Assembly: GCF_900110125.1 (NCBI RefSeq)
Contig: NZ_FOCN01000004.1
Coordinates: forward strand, 207,400-271,399
DNA: 64,000 nucleotides
Reading direction: 5' to 3'
DNA from: Cryobacterium luteum
GTDB lineage: Bacteria; Actinomycetota; Actinomycetes; Actinomycetales; Microbacteriaceae
Shown: positions 37,945 to 47,260 of the stretch, in pieces
How positions within the stretch are numbered: position 1 is the first letter of the stretch
Layout: every line of letters starts with the position of its first letter
The notes under the pieces: model-generated
What the model was told of the DNA's origin: nothing
The model's database searches: none
The model's input: the letters and a program-made list of their open reading frames with translations, nothing else
Program-made: the position numbers and the translations under genes

Positions 37945-39738
37945 ATGACCACGGAAACCACTCCCGTGCCCGCGGCGCCCGCGTCTGCGGAGCCGGAAAT
38001 GCTCACCGGTTCGGGTGCAATCATTCGCACCCTCGAACTGCTCGGTGTCACCGACGTCTTCGGCATTCCCGGCGGCGCCGTCATCCCGCTCTACGACGAG
38101 CTCATGACGCAGACCAAGATTCGCCACATCCTGGTGCGCCACGAACAGGGCGCCGGCCACGCAGCCGAGGGCTACGCCTCGGCAACCGGTCGCGTCGGCG
38201 TCGCCATCGCCACGAGCGGTCCCGGTGCCACCAACCTCGTCACCGCCATAGCGGATGCCTACATGGACTCGGTTCCGCTGCTCGCCATCACCGGCCAGGT
38301 GTTCTCGACGTCGATGGGAACGGACGCCTTCCAGGAAGCCGACATCATCGGCATCACCATGCCGATCACCAAGCATTCCTTCCTCGCCCGCCGTGCCGAA
38401 GAGATTCCCGCCGCAATCGCCGCGGCATATCACATCGCCTCCACCGGCCGGCCCGGTCCGGTGCTCGTGGACATCACCAAGGACGCGCAGCAAAACCTGG
38501 CACCGTTCATCTGGCCGCCCAAGCTCGACCTGCCCGGCTACCGGCCGATCGTGAAGGCGCACGGCAAGCAGGTGCAGGCGGCAGCCCAACTGCTGCTGGC
38601 CGCGAAGAAGCCCGTGCTGTACGTGGGAGGCGGAGTCATCCGCGCGCACGCATCCGCTGAACTGCTCGTGCTCGCCGAAGCGACCGGGGCCCCCGTCGTC
38701 ACCACACTCATGGCTCGCGGCGCCTTTCCCGACTCGCACCCGCAGCACCTCGGCATGCCGGGTATGCACGGTACGGTTCCGGCCGTACTCGCGCTGCAGG
38801 AGAGTGACCTCATCATTTCGCTCGGAGCGCGCTTCGACGACCGGGTGACCGGAAAGATCAGCGAATTCGCCCCCAATGCGAAGATCGTGCACGTTGACGT
38901 CGACCCGGCCGAGATCTCCAAGATCCGCCTCGCCGATGTACCCATCGTCGGTGATGCCAAAGATGTCATTGCCGACCTGACCCTCGCCTGGGCCGATGCT
39001 GCCCGGGGCGCCGCACCCGATACCAGCGAGTGGTGGACCTACCTGCACGGCCTGAAAGAGGAGTTCCCGCTCGGATTCACCGAGCCGACCGACGGCCTGC
39101 TCGCCCCGCAGTATGTGATCCAGCGCATCGGCGAGCTCACCGGCCCTGAGGCGGTCTACGCGGCCGGCGTGGGCCAGCACCAGATGTGGGCGGCGCAGTA
39201 CATCAAGTACGAACGCCCCAACTCCTGGCTCAACTCCGGCGGCGCCGGAACCATGGGCTACTCCATCCCCGCTGCGATGGGCGCCAAGGTCGCCGAACCC
39301 GACCGCGTGGTCTGGTCGATCGACGGTGACGGCTGCTTCCAGATGACCAATCAGGAACTCGCCACCTGCACGATCAACAAGATCCCGATCAAGGTCGCGA
39401 TCATCAACAACTCTTCCCTCGGCATGGTGCGCCAATGGCAGTCTTTGTTCTACGACGGACGCCATTCCTTCACCGACCTCAACACCGGCCACGGCACCGC
39501 TATGGTGCCCGACTTCGTCAAAATGGCGGATGCCTATGGCGCGCTCGGCATTCGGGTCACCAGCAAGGACCAGGTGGATGATGCCATCAAGCTGGCCCTG
39601 GCCACCAACGACCGTCCGGTCGTGATCGACTTCATCGTGAGCCCCGGCGCCATGGTCTGGCCGATGGTTCCGCAGGGAGTGAGCAACAGTTTCGTTCAGT
39701 ACGCCAAAGACCATGCACCGACCTGGGGAGAAGAGTAA
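37945..39738 (+). CDS. ilvB: Acetolactate synthase large subunit
   Basis: A 597-aa thiamine diphosphate enzyme that condenses pyruvate with pyruvate or 2-ketobutyrate, the first common step to valine, leucine and isoleucine. The catalytic glutamate lies in [21 protein letters not shown], and the ThDP/Mg motif is [32 protein letters not shown]-binding middle-domain residues (LGMPGMHGT) are present. The ATG is 2 bp short of forming an overlap context at the 3' side with ilvN, showing operon structure. Confidence 0.96.
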   Translation: MTTETTPVPAAPASAEPEMLTGSGAIIRTLELLGVTDVFGIPGGAVIPLYDELMTQTKIRHILVRHEQGAGHAAEGYASATGRVGVAIATSGPGATNLVTAIADAYMDSVPLLAITGQVFSTSMGTDAFQEADIIGITMPITKHSFLARRAEEIPAAIAAAYHIASTGRPGPVLVDITKDAQQNLAPFIWPPKLDLPGYRPIVKAHGKQVQAAAQLLLAAKKPVLYVGGGVIRAHASAELLVLAEATGAPVVTTLMARGAFPDSHPQHLGMPGMHGTVPAVLALQESDLIISLGARFDDRVTGKISEFAPNAKIVHVDVDPAEISKIRLADVPIVGDAKDVIADLTLAWADAARGAAPDTSEWWTYLHGLKEEFPLGFTEPTDGLLAPQYVIQRIGELTGPEAVYAAGVGQHQMWAAQYIKYERPNSWLNSGGAGTMGYSIPAAMGAKVAEPDRVVWSIDGDGCFQMTNQELATCTINKIPIKVAIINNSSLGMVRQWQSLFYDGRHSFTDLNTGHGTAMVPDFVKMADAYGALGIRVTSKDQVDDAIKLALATNDRPVVIDFIVSPGAMVWPMVPQGVSNSFVQYAKDHAPTWGEE

Positions 39739-39740
39739 CC

Positions 39741-40250
39741 GTGACGAGCCACGTTCTGAGTCTGCTCGTCGAGGACAAGCCGGGCCTGCTCACGCGCGTC
39801 GCCGGCCTGTTCGCGCGCCGCGGCTTCAACATTGAAAGCCTGGCCGTTGGCCACAGCGAGATCCCCGGCCTGTCCCGCATCACAATTCTCGTCGACGTTG
39901 AAGACGTGCCGCTCGAGCAGGTGACCAAGCAGCTCAACAAACTGATCAACGTCATCAAGATCGTCGAGCTCGATCCGGCCCAGTCGGTGCAGCGCGAACA
40001 CCTGCTGATCAAGGTCAAGGTCGACAACACGACCCGGTCTCAGGTGCTCGAAGCGGTCAACCTGTTTCGCGCCCGCGTCGTCGACGTGGCCACCGATGCG
40101 GTCGTCATCGAGGTCACCGGCGACAGCGGCAAGACCCAGGCGCTGCTGCGGGTACTCGAACCGTTCGGCATTCGCGAGCTCGCCCAGTCGGGTCTGCTCG
40201 CCATCGGCCGCGGCTCCAAGTCCATCACCGAACGAGTCTTCAAAAACTAA
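39741..40250 (+). CDS. ilvN: Acetolactate synthase small (regulatory) subunit
   Basis: A 169-aa ACT-domain regulatory subunit. The N-terminal ACT domain reads HVLSLLVEDKPGLLTRVAGLFARRGFNIESLAVG; the C-terminal domain ends at IAIGRG-like text. It binds valine to give feedback control of IlvB. The GTG start is 2 bp after the ilvB stop. Confidence 0.96.
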   Translation: MTSHVLSLLVEDKPGLLTRVAGLFARRGFNIESLAVGHSEIPGLSRITILVDVEDVPLEQVTKQLNKLINVIKIVELDPAQSVQREHLLIKVKVDNTTRSQVLEAVNLFRARVVDVATDAVVIEVTGDSGKTQALLRVLEPFGIRELAQSGLLAIGRGSKSITERVFKN

Positions 40251-40271
40251 CGTTTTTCAGCTTTTTTCTAA

Positions 40272-41327
<1,056 letters not shown>

Positions 41328-41346
41328 CGGCATCCGTTTAAATCAG

Positions 41347-41384
41347 TGAAGGGGCCCTCGTTCGCGGGGACCCCTTCATTTTTT
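41347..41384 (+). terminator. Rho-independent terminator of ilvBNC
   Basis: TGAAGGGGCCCTCG pairs with CGGGGACCCCTTCA (one or two mismatches, short loop) and is followed by six T. It lies 20 nt after ilvC. Confidence 0.92.
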
Positions 41385-41401
41385 CCCCAGGACCGGTGAT
41401 C

Positions 41402-42058
41402 ATGACAGCGCACGGCATGAACCTGCGCCGGTGGAGCGCCACGGCTGCGATGGTCGGCGTCGTGCTCTACGTGCTCATCGACGTGGTACTGCAGTTTCTG
41501 CCGCCGCACTACAGCCCGATCAGCGACGCCGAGAGCAACCTCGCCGTCGGCCCGTACGGCTGGGTGATGAACCTCAACTTTCTGGGCCGGGCGGTATTCT
41601 GCGTCGCCGTCGTCGTCGCACTCGCCGGGGCGGCGCCGACACCGGCGTTTGGCCGCAAGGACCCGCTGCTCGGCACCGGCCTCGGGCTGTTGCTCCTCGG
41701 GGGAGCCAGCTCGGCGGTGCTCGCCTTCTTTCCCACCGACGTCAGCGCAGAACACACGAGCACCCTGCAGACTTCGACTCTGAGCGGTGCCATCCATCTC
41801 GCCGTGGCTTCCTTCGGCTTCCTCACCGCCCTCGCCGCGATTCTGCTGCTGACCATCTGGCTGCGGATTCGCCGCGTGCTGCCACGGGCGGCGCCGTGGG
41901 CGATAGCGTTCGCGGCGCTCACCCTGGCTGGGCTGCTGCTGGTTGTCGCCGCGAATGCGTGGTTGCCCGGCGTCGTCGGTCTCGCCGAACGCGCCGCCCT
42001 GGCGGGCATTCTGGGGTGGACGTTCTCGGTCAGCGTCGGCATCCGTCGTCTGCAGTAG
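41402..42058 (+). CDS. DUF998 family membrane protein
   Basis: A 218-aa integral membrane protein with six hydrophobic segments. The opening helix VGVVLYVLIDVVLQFLPPHYSPISDAESNLAVGPYGWVMNLNFL is characteristic of DUF998 proteins, whose function is unknown. ATG 41402 has AGGA upstream; GTG 41396 is an alternative. It sits alone between two terminator-bounded units. Confidence 0.75.
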   Translation: MTAHGMNLRRWSATAAMVGVVLYVLIDVVLQFLPPHYSPISDAESNLAVGPYGWVMNLNFLGRAVFCVAVVVALAGAAPTPAFGRKDPLLGTGLGLLLLGGASSAVLAFFPTDVSAEHTSTLQTSTLSGAIHLAVASFGFLTALAAILLLTIWLRIRRVLPRAAPWAIAFAALTLAGLLLVVAANAWLPGVVGLAERAALAGILGWTFSVSVGIRRLQ

Positions 42059-42081
42059 ACGAAGAGTCTGCCCCAACCCGG

Positions 42082-42214
42082 TAGAGTCGAGCAATACCCG
42101 GTGTAACCACCGGTTCACCTGGTCCTGTGCACCGACGCACAGCTTCGCCACTGGTCGTCTCGAGAACGATGCCGGTGGGGCCGCCCGCTCCACACGCGTA
42201 AGGCCGGCACCACC
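42082..42214 (+). promoter_or_regulatory. Structured 5' leader of the Nramp-like gene
   Basis: TAGAGT (42082-42087) is a likely -10 box, giving a leader of about 120 nt. It contains a CCGGTG/CACCGG hairpin (98-103/108-113 of 42 kb) and a CTGTGC/GCACAG hairpin (42125-42130/42137-42142). CCACCGG (42107-42113) can alternatively pair with CCGGTGG (42172-42178), so two helices exclude each other. This is the logic of a riboswitch or attenuator, but it does not match a riboswitch class I recognise. Confidence 0.4.
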
Positions 42215-43513
42215 ATGACCTCAGGCAGAAACCTCGACGATTCGAAGCTGGTAGCACCGGTCGACCTCGAGGATGGAAAACTCCCCAAGTGGAAGATCGT
42301 GGGCCCCGGCCTCGTCGTGGCCGCCACCGGCGTGGGAGCGGCCGATATGGTCGCGACCCTGGTGGCCGGCTCCCGCTACGGCTACGCCCTGCTCTGGGCG
42401 GTCATCCTCGGTGTGATCCTCAAGATCGTGCTGGTCGAGGGCGCCGGCCGATACACCCTCGCCACCGGCAAGACCATTTTTGAGGGCTGGCGGTCGCTCG
42501 GCAAGTGGACCACCTGGTACTTCGGCCCGTACATCATGCTGTGGGGCTTCGTCTATGGTGCCACCGCCATGTCCTCGGCCGCCCTGCCGCTCGCGGCACT
42601 GTTCCCGGTCCTTCCGCTGCCGGTTTGGGCCGTACTCATGGGCCTCGCCGGGCTCACCATGGTCTGGTTCGGCCGCTATGCCATCTTCGAGAAGATCACG
42701 GCGGTATTGGTGGGCATCATGTTCATCACGGTGGTCGGTCTCGCCGTCATCGCCGTGCCGAATTTTCCGGCCATGCTGCGCGGCCTCGTGCCGATCATTC
42801 CCGAGGGCGGTGTGCTTTACACGCTCGCCCTGGCCGGCGGTGTCGGCGGCACCATCACCCTGGCCGCCTACGGCTATTGGCTGCGCGAAAAGGGCTGGTC
42901 AACTCCGCGCTGGATGAAAGTCATGCGCATCGACAACCGCATGGCCTACGTCATGACCGGCATCTTCGTCATCGCCATGCTCATCGTCGGTGCCGAGGTG
43001 GTCGCCGCCGCCGGCATCACCCTGAGCGCCGGCGACAAGGGCCTGCTCGACCTCTCGACGGTGCTCAACGAGAAGTACGGAGTCGTGGTCGGCACGGGCT
43101 TCCTGGTGGGCTTCTGGGCGGCATCCTTCTCGTCGATCATCGGCGTGTGGAACGGTGTGAGTCTCATGTTCGCCGATTTCTGGGGCAACATGCGCGGCAA
43201 GAAGTCCGGTCACCGCGACACCCTGGTCGGCGGCAAGTACTTCAAGTTCTACCTGTTGTGGCTCACCTTTCCGCCGATGATCCTGTTCCTGCTCGGCTCG
43301 CCGATCGGGCTGATCCTCGCCTACGGCGTACTCGGCTCGCTGTTCATGCCATTCCTCGCCATCACTCTGCTGGGCCTGCTGAACGGCAAGCGCATTCCGC
43401 AGGAATGGCGCAACCGGTGGTTCACCAACATCGCCCTCGGCATCTGCGCCCTACTCTTCATCATTCTGGGCGTGCAGCAACTGATCACGGCGGTCAAGCC
43501 GCTGTTCGGCTAG
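42215..43513 (+). CDS. Nramp-like transporter lacking canonical metal-site motifs
   Basis: A 432-aa, eleven-helix protein of the Nramp fold (GPGLVVAATGVGAADMVATLVAGSRYGYALLW aligns with helix 1 of Nramp proteins). The helix 1 DPGN motif is replaced by GAAD, and the helix 6 MPH motif is absent (GGTITLAAYGYWLREKGW), so the canonical Mn2+/Fe2+ site is not conserved. Divergent Nramp relatives are known to carry Mg2+, but this lineage cannot be assigned. It is preceded by a structured leader and stands as a single gene before two small membrane-protein genes. Confidence 0.8.
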   Translation: MTSGRNLDDSKLVAPVDLEDGKLPKWKIVGPGLVVAATGVGAADMVATLVAGSRYGYALLWAVILGVILKIVLVEGAGRYTLATGKTIFEGWRSLGKWTTWYFGPYIMLWGFVYGATAMSSAALPLAALFPVLPLPVWAVLMGLAGLTMVWFGRYAIFEKITAVLVGIMFITVVGLAVIAVPNFPAMLRGLVPIIPEGGVLYTLALAGGVGGTITLAAYGYWLREKGWSTPRWMKVMRIDNRMAYVMTGIFVIAMLIVGAEVVAAAGITLSAGDKGLLDLSTVLNEKYGVVVGTGFLVGFWAASFSSIIGVWNGVSLMFADFWGNMRGKKSGHRDTLVGGKYFKFYLLWLTFPPMILFLLGSPIGLILAYGVLGSLFMPFLAITLLGLLNGKRIPQEWRNRWFTNIALGICALLFIILGVQQLITAVKPLFG

Positions 43514-43531
43514 CCTCAGCCCGTAACCGGA

Positions 43532-43537
43532 TACTCT
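43532..43537 (+). promoter_or_regulatory. Putative -10 box of the 43544 gene pair
   Basis: TACTCT ends 6 nt before ATG 43544. GGAAAA next to the ATG could also act as a weak ribosome site. Confidence 0.35.
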
Positions 43538-43543
43538 GGAAAA

Positions 43544-44059
43544 ATGAATCCGACACGCGACGAAGACGCACTGAACTGGGCCGGTGACGACGACCCGACG
43601 CTGCAGAACGGAAGCACCGATCCGGCGAGGACCGAACCGTCCGCGCTGCCGGCAGGGTGGACCATTCCGCAGGGTGCCGCGCACCCGACCGCTGTCCCCA
43701 GCACAACGGATGCCGCCAGCCCCGAACCAGACGGGGCCGATGTCACTGCGCAGCCCGACAGCGCGGCAGCGAGTTCGGCAGCCCTGGTCGGCATGGGGAT
43801 CCTCGCCGGCATGTACCTGCTCTACACGGTCGGCTGGTTCATCGGCGTCGCACGCATCGAGAAACCCATCAGCGACCCCGTGGCCGAATTCATGTTCTCG
43901 CTCGGTGCCTGGCTGGCCGTGGCCGCACCATTGGCCTGGTTCGGCGCGACCTATTGGCTCACCACGGGCAGTCCGCGCGCCCGCCGCGCCTGGCTACTGA
44001 TCGGCGTCCTCGTGCTCGCCCCGCTGCCGTTCATCCTGGGAACGGGGACACTCGCATGA
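43544..44059 (+). CDS. Hypothetical membrane protein, 171 aa
   Basis: The first 75 residues are acidic and rich in Asp, Thr, Pro and Ala (probably disordered). Three membrane helices follow (about 79-102, 115-138 and 150-170). No known family was recognised. It overlaps the next gene by ATGA, so the two are co-translated and probably act together. GC at third positions is normal for the core genome. Confidence 0.7.
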   Translation: MNPTRDEDALNWAGDDDPTLQNGSTDPARTEPSALPAGWTIPQGAAHPTAVPSTTDAASPEPDGADVTAQPDSAAASSAALVGMGILAGMYLLYTVGWFIGVARIEKPISDPVAEFMFSLGAWLAVAAPLAWFGATYWLTTGSPRARRAWLLIGVLVLAPLPFILGTGTLA

Positions 44060-44427
44060 GCGACACACACGGAAACGAGCAGGACAGCACCACTGTGACC
44101 CGACGCCGACCACCACGATGGCTCATGTTCGCTATCGCTGCCTTCTTCGGGCTGTTCTACGCCTACGACGTCTGGGAAGCCGTCGGCAACCTGGTCGGGC
44201 TCAACGGGCTGGCGCAGTCCCTCGACACCAAGCTGAGCGGATTCGGCTGGACCGTGCTCATCTTCGCGGTAATCCTGCCGGTGCTGGTCTACGCCCTCAC
44301 CTATTGGCTTGGCCGGGGCCGCGCCTTCGGGGTGCAGGCCCTCACCCTGTTCGTCGGGCTCTGCACGGTGGCCGCCGTGTCGCTCGACATCACCGCGGTG
44401 TTCAGCCTCGCCAGACTGATCGTCTAG
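44056..44427 (+). CDS. Hypothetical membrane protein, 123 aa
   Basis: From ATG 44056, overlapping the previous stop by 4 bp, this frame encodes MSDTHGNEQDSTTVTRRRPPRW and then three hydrophobic helices (WLMFAIAAFFGLFYAYDVWEAVG, FGWTVLIFAVILPVLVYALTYWLG, LTLFVGLCTVAAVSLDITAVFSL). No family was recognised. The 3' end overlaps the convergent DoxX-family gene by 4 bp. Confidence 0.7.
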   Translation: MSDTHGNEQDSTTVTRRRPPRWLMFAIAAFFGLFYAYDVWEAVGNLVGLNGLAQSLDTKLSGFGWTVLIFAVILPVLVYALTYWLGRGRAFGVQALTLFVGLCTVAAVSLDITAVFSLARLIV

Positions 44428-44819
44428 AGTACAGCCACCACAATCAGGCCCATCAAGACCAGCTGGGCGATCAGTCGGGGAACGAATGGGATCGCCACTC
44501 GCCCGAACCGTTTCGGGTGCCGCGCCGCATAAGCGTTGGCGGGAAACACCGCCGCCAGAAACAGCACGAGCGCGCCGGCCGCAACCACCATGGTCGGCGG
44601 ATAGAGCAGCCCGAGCCCGCCGGCCACCTCGCACACCCCCGTGAACAGCACGAGATTGATCGGGCTGGCCAGGCCGCTCCGGCGCAGCCGCGGTGGGATC
44701 ATCGCCGCCATGGTGCGTTGCACCGACGGCAGAAAGTGGGTGATACCGGCCCCGATGAAGACCAGTGCCAGAACTATTCGCAGCACCAGCTGGAGTCCGC
44801 CTATTATGTCGTTGCTCAT
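44424..44819 (-). CDS. DoxX family membrane protein
   Basis: A 131-aa protein with four helices. The opening LRIVLALVFIGAGITHFLPSVQRTMAAMIPP and GVCEVAGGLGLL are typical of the DoxX/MauE-like family, whose members are small membrane subunits of uncertain redox-related role. It is monocistronic, divergent from serA. Confidence 0.82.
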   Translation of the reverse strand: MSNDIIGGLQLVLRIVLALVFIGAGITHFLPSVQRTMAAMIPPRLRRSGLASPINLVLFTGVCEVAGGLGLLYPPTMVVAAGALVLFLAAVFPANAYAARHPKRFGRVAIPFVPRLIAQLVLMGLIVVAVL

Positions 44820-44905
44820 TGGTCTATTGTGCAGCCGGTAGGGTGGAAGCCGAGTAGCGCCCTTTGTCGCGCCACCGACAAATGCAATCTAAGGATCCGA
44901 TTTTA

Positions 44906-46498
44906 TTGTCGAAACCCGTCGTCCTGATCGCCGAAGAACTTTCCCCCGCCACCGTCGATGCCCTCGGCCCCGATTTTGACATTCACCACGTCGACGGCAC
45001 GGATCGCTCCGCGCTGTTCGCCGAGCTTGCCACCGCGCAGGCCGTTTTGGTGCGTTCAGCCACCAAGATGGATGCCGAAGCCATCAAGGCTGCGCCGCAC
45101 CTGAAGGTCATCGCCCGTGCGGGCGTCGGCCTCGACAACGTTGACATCAAAGCCGCCACCGCGGCCGGTGTCATGGTCGTCAACGCGCCCACTTCCAACA
45201 TCATCTCGGCCGCCGAGCTGACCGTTGGTCACATCCTGAGCCTGGCCCGTCACATTCCGGCCGCTTCCGGCGCCCTCGCCGACGGACAGTGGAAGCGCTC
45301 CAAGTACACCGGCGTCGAACTCTACGAGAAGACCATCGGCATCATCGGCCTCGGTCGCATCGGTGCGCTCATCACCGCGCGCATGCAGGCCTTCGGCACC
45401 AACGTCATCGCCTACGACCCCTACATCACCTCCGCCCGCGCCCAGCAGCTCGGCGTGACCCCGGTCAGCCTCGACGAACTGCTCGCGCAGTCCGACTTTG
45501 TCACGATCCACATGCCGAAGACCCCGGAGACCACCGGCATGATCGGTGCCGCGCAGCTCAAGCTGATGAAGCCGACCGCCTTCGTCGTCAACGTCGCACG
45601 CGGCGGACTCATCGACGAAGAGGCGCTGCACGAGGCCCTCCTCGCCGGCACGATCGCCGGCGCCGGCCTCGACGTTTTCGTAAGCGAACCGCCGACCGGT
45701 TCGCCGCTGCTCGGCCTCGACAACATCATCACGACCCCGCACCTGGGGGCATCGACCGACGAAGCCCAGGAGAAGGCCGGCGTCTCCGTGGCCAAGTCCG
45801 TGCGCCTCGCGCTCTCCGGCGAGCTCGTTCCCGACGCGGTCAACGTGGCCGGCGGCGTCATCGACCCGTACGTGCGTCCCGGCATCCCGCTGGTGGAAAA
45901 GCTCGGCCAGGTGTTCTCCGGCCTTGCCGCGCACAGCCCGCTCACGAGCGTGGACATCGAAGTGCGCGGCGAACTGGTCGAGTTCGACGTCAGTGTGCTC
46001 AAGCTCGCCGCGCTCAAGGGCATCTTCACGAACGTCGTCAGCGAAACCGTCTCGTACGTCAACGCACCGCTGCTGGCCGAGCAGCGCGGCGTCGCCGTGC
46101 GCATGCTCACCGACGCTGAATCGCCCGAGTACCGCAACGTGATCACCCTGCGCGGCGCCCTCGCCGACGGTTCGCAGGTCTCCGTCTCGGGTACCCTCAC
46201 CGGCACCAAACAGATCGAGAAGATCGTCGAGATCAACGGCTACGACGTTGAGGTTCAGTTCGCCAAGAACCTCATCGTCATGCTCTACACCGACCGCCCC
46301 GGAATCGTCGCCGTTTACGGCCGCGAATTCGGTGAGGCCAACATCAACATCGCGGGCATGCAGATCGCCCGCCACGTGGCCGGCGGCAAGGCACTGAGCG
46401 TGCTGACCGTAGACACCGAGGTTCCAGCCGGTTTGCTCGCCTCGGTGCGCAGCGCGATCGACGCCGAGATCATGGTGGAGATCGACCTCACTGAGTAG
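44906..46498 (+). CDS. serA: D-3-phosphoglycerate dehydrogenase
   Basis: A 530-aa enzyme of the long actinobacterial type, oxidising 3-phosphoglycerate in the first step of serine synthesis. It has the NAD-binding GLGRIG motif, active-site segments NVARGGLIDEEAL and TTPHLGASTDEAQ, an inserted allosteric domain (about 315-450) and a C-terminal ACT domain (VMLYTDRPGIVAVYG). The TTG start at 44906 gives the conserved SKPVVLIAEELSP N-terminus, with AAGGA 10 nt upstream. A very strong terminator follows. Confidence 0.95.
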   Translation: MSKPVVLIAEELSPATVDALGPDFDIHHVDGTDRSALFAELATAQAVLVRSATKMDAEAIKAAPHLKVIARAGVGLDNVDIKAATAAGVMVVNAPTSNIISAAELTVGHILSLARHIPAASGALADGQWKRSKYTGVELYEKTIGIIGLGRIGALITARMQAFGTNVIAYDPYITSARAQQLGVTPVSLDELLAQSDFVTIHMPKTPETTGMIGAAQLKLMKPTAFVVNVARGGLIDEEALHEALLAGTIAGAGLDVFVSEPPTGSPLLGLDNIITTPHLGASTDEAQEKAGVSVAKSVRLALSGELVPDAVNVAGGVIDPYVRPGIPLVEKLGQVFSGLAAHSPLTSVDIEVRGELVEFDVSVLKLAALKGIFTNVVSETVSYVNAPLLAEQRGVAVRMLTDAESPEYRNVITLRGALADGSQVSVSGTLTGTKQIEKIVEINGYDVEVQFAKNLIVMLYTDRPGIVAVYGREFGEANINIAGMQIARHVAGGKALSVLTVDTEVPAGLLASVRSAIDAEIMVEIDLTE

Positions 46499-46517
46499 GT
46501 TCCGTCAGAACGGATGC

Positions 46518-46556
46518 GAGTGGGCGCCTGCAGTGCAGGCGCCCACTCGTTTTTTC
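46518..46556 (+). terminator. Rho-independent terminator of serA
   Basis: CGAGTGGGCGCCTGCA and its exact complement TGCAGGCGCCCACTCG are separated by one base and followed by six T, a perfect 16-bp palindrome with a U tract. Confidence 0.95.
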
Positions 46557-46569
46557 TACCCGGGCAGCG

Positions 46570-47142
46570 TTATTCGTGCGGCAGGAGACGTCCGATCAGG
46601 GCGATCAGCCGTGTCATCGCGGCATCGGTGTGGTTTTGCGGTGCGAGCTCGTTCTCGGCGAGTGAGCTGTTGACGTAGAGACCGTCACTGATCAACATGA
46701 TCGCCTGGGCCACGTCAGCGTCGTGCACGGCGTCTTCGATCACCGAAAGCCAGCGTCGACGAATCTCGGTGAGTACCTGCACGGCCCGGGGGTCCCGCCC
46801 CTGGGCGAGTCGGGAGCCGGCGATGTAGGCTCGATCTAGCGGGCTGCCGGTATGCACCGACGTGCGAATGAGGTAATCGACCGCGCCGGCCGGGGCGGTG
46901 CGAATGTTCTCGGCGTCTTCGAGGGCGAGCGCATCCAGACGAGCCAGCAGGCCACCGACCAGGGCGTCCTTCGAGGCGAAGTGATAGAGCAATCCGCCCT
47001 TGGACACCGCGGCCGCCGCCGCGACGGCATCGAGAGTGGCCGAGCGTTCGCCGCCCTCGACCAGCAGCTCCTCGAATGCGTCGAGCAGCCGATCCCGGGT
47101 GGGAACGGAAGGCGCGGCGGCATTTTTCGACATAGGGGCCAT
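46570..47142 (-). CDS. TetR family regulator of the adjacent efflux pump
   Basis: A 190-aa TetR-type repressor. The N-terminal helix-turn-helix reads RDRLLDAFEELLVEGGERSATLDAVAAAAAVSKGGLLYHFASKDALVGGLL, and the rest is a ligand-binding helical domain. The start could be ATG 47142 (MAPMSK) or ATG 47133. It is divergent from a 14-helix drug efflux gene with a clear palindromic operator between them, which makes it the likely local repressor of that pump and of itself. Confidence 0.88.
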   Translation of the reverse strand: MAPMSKNAAAPSVPTRDRLLDAFEELLVEGGERSATLDAVAAAAAVSKGGLLYHFASKDALVGGLLARLDALALEDAENIRTAPAGAVDYLIRTSVHTGSPLDRAYIAGSRLAQGRDPRAVQVLTEIRRRWLSVIEDAVHDADVAQAIMLISDGLYVNSSLAENELAPQNHTDAAMTRLIALIGRLLPHE

Positions 47143-47184
47143 GGTAACGAACACGCAGACTGTCGGTTGAACATGACAAGCGGA

Positions 47185-47205
47185 CTAGACAACTATACCG
47201 TCTAG
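47185..47205. promoter_or_regulatory. TetR operator between regulator and efflux gene
   Basis: CTAGAC-AACTATACC-GTCTAG is a perfect 6-bp inverted repeat with a 9-bp spacer, lying in the 118-bp divergent gap. TACAGT at 47210-47215 could be the -10 box of the efflux gene, so a bound repressor would cover the promoter. Confidence 0.65.
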
Positions 47206-47260
47206 CCGGTACAGTCGATTCTGTTGCTCCGCCGATGGCGGTCGAGAATGAACCCGGAAA

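Noticed and set aside
37936..39714. 592-codon open frame opposite ilvB
   Set aside because: High-GC antisense shadow; ilvB on the other strand is unambiguous.
42059..42214. M-box (Mg2+) or yybP-ykoY riboswitch before the Nramp-like gene
   Set aside because: The conserved core sequences of those riboswitches were not found in the leader; only generic helices are present.
45056..46375. 439-codon open frame opposite serA
   Set aside because: Antisense shadow with Asp/Gly/His-rich, non-family text; serA accounts for the region.
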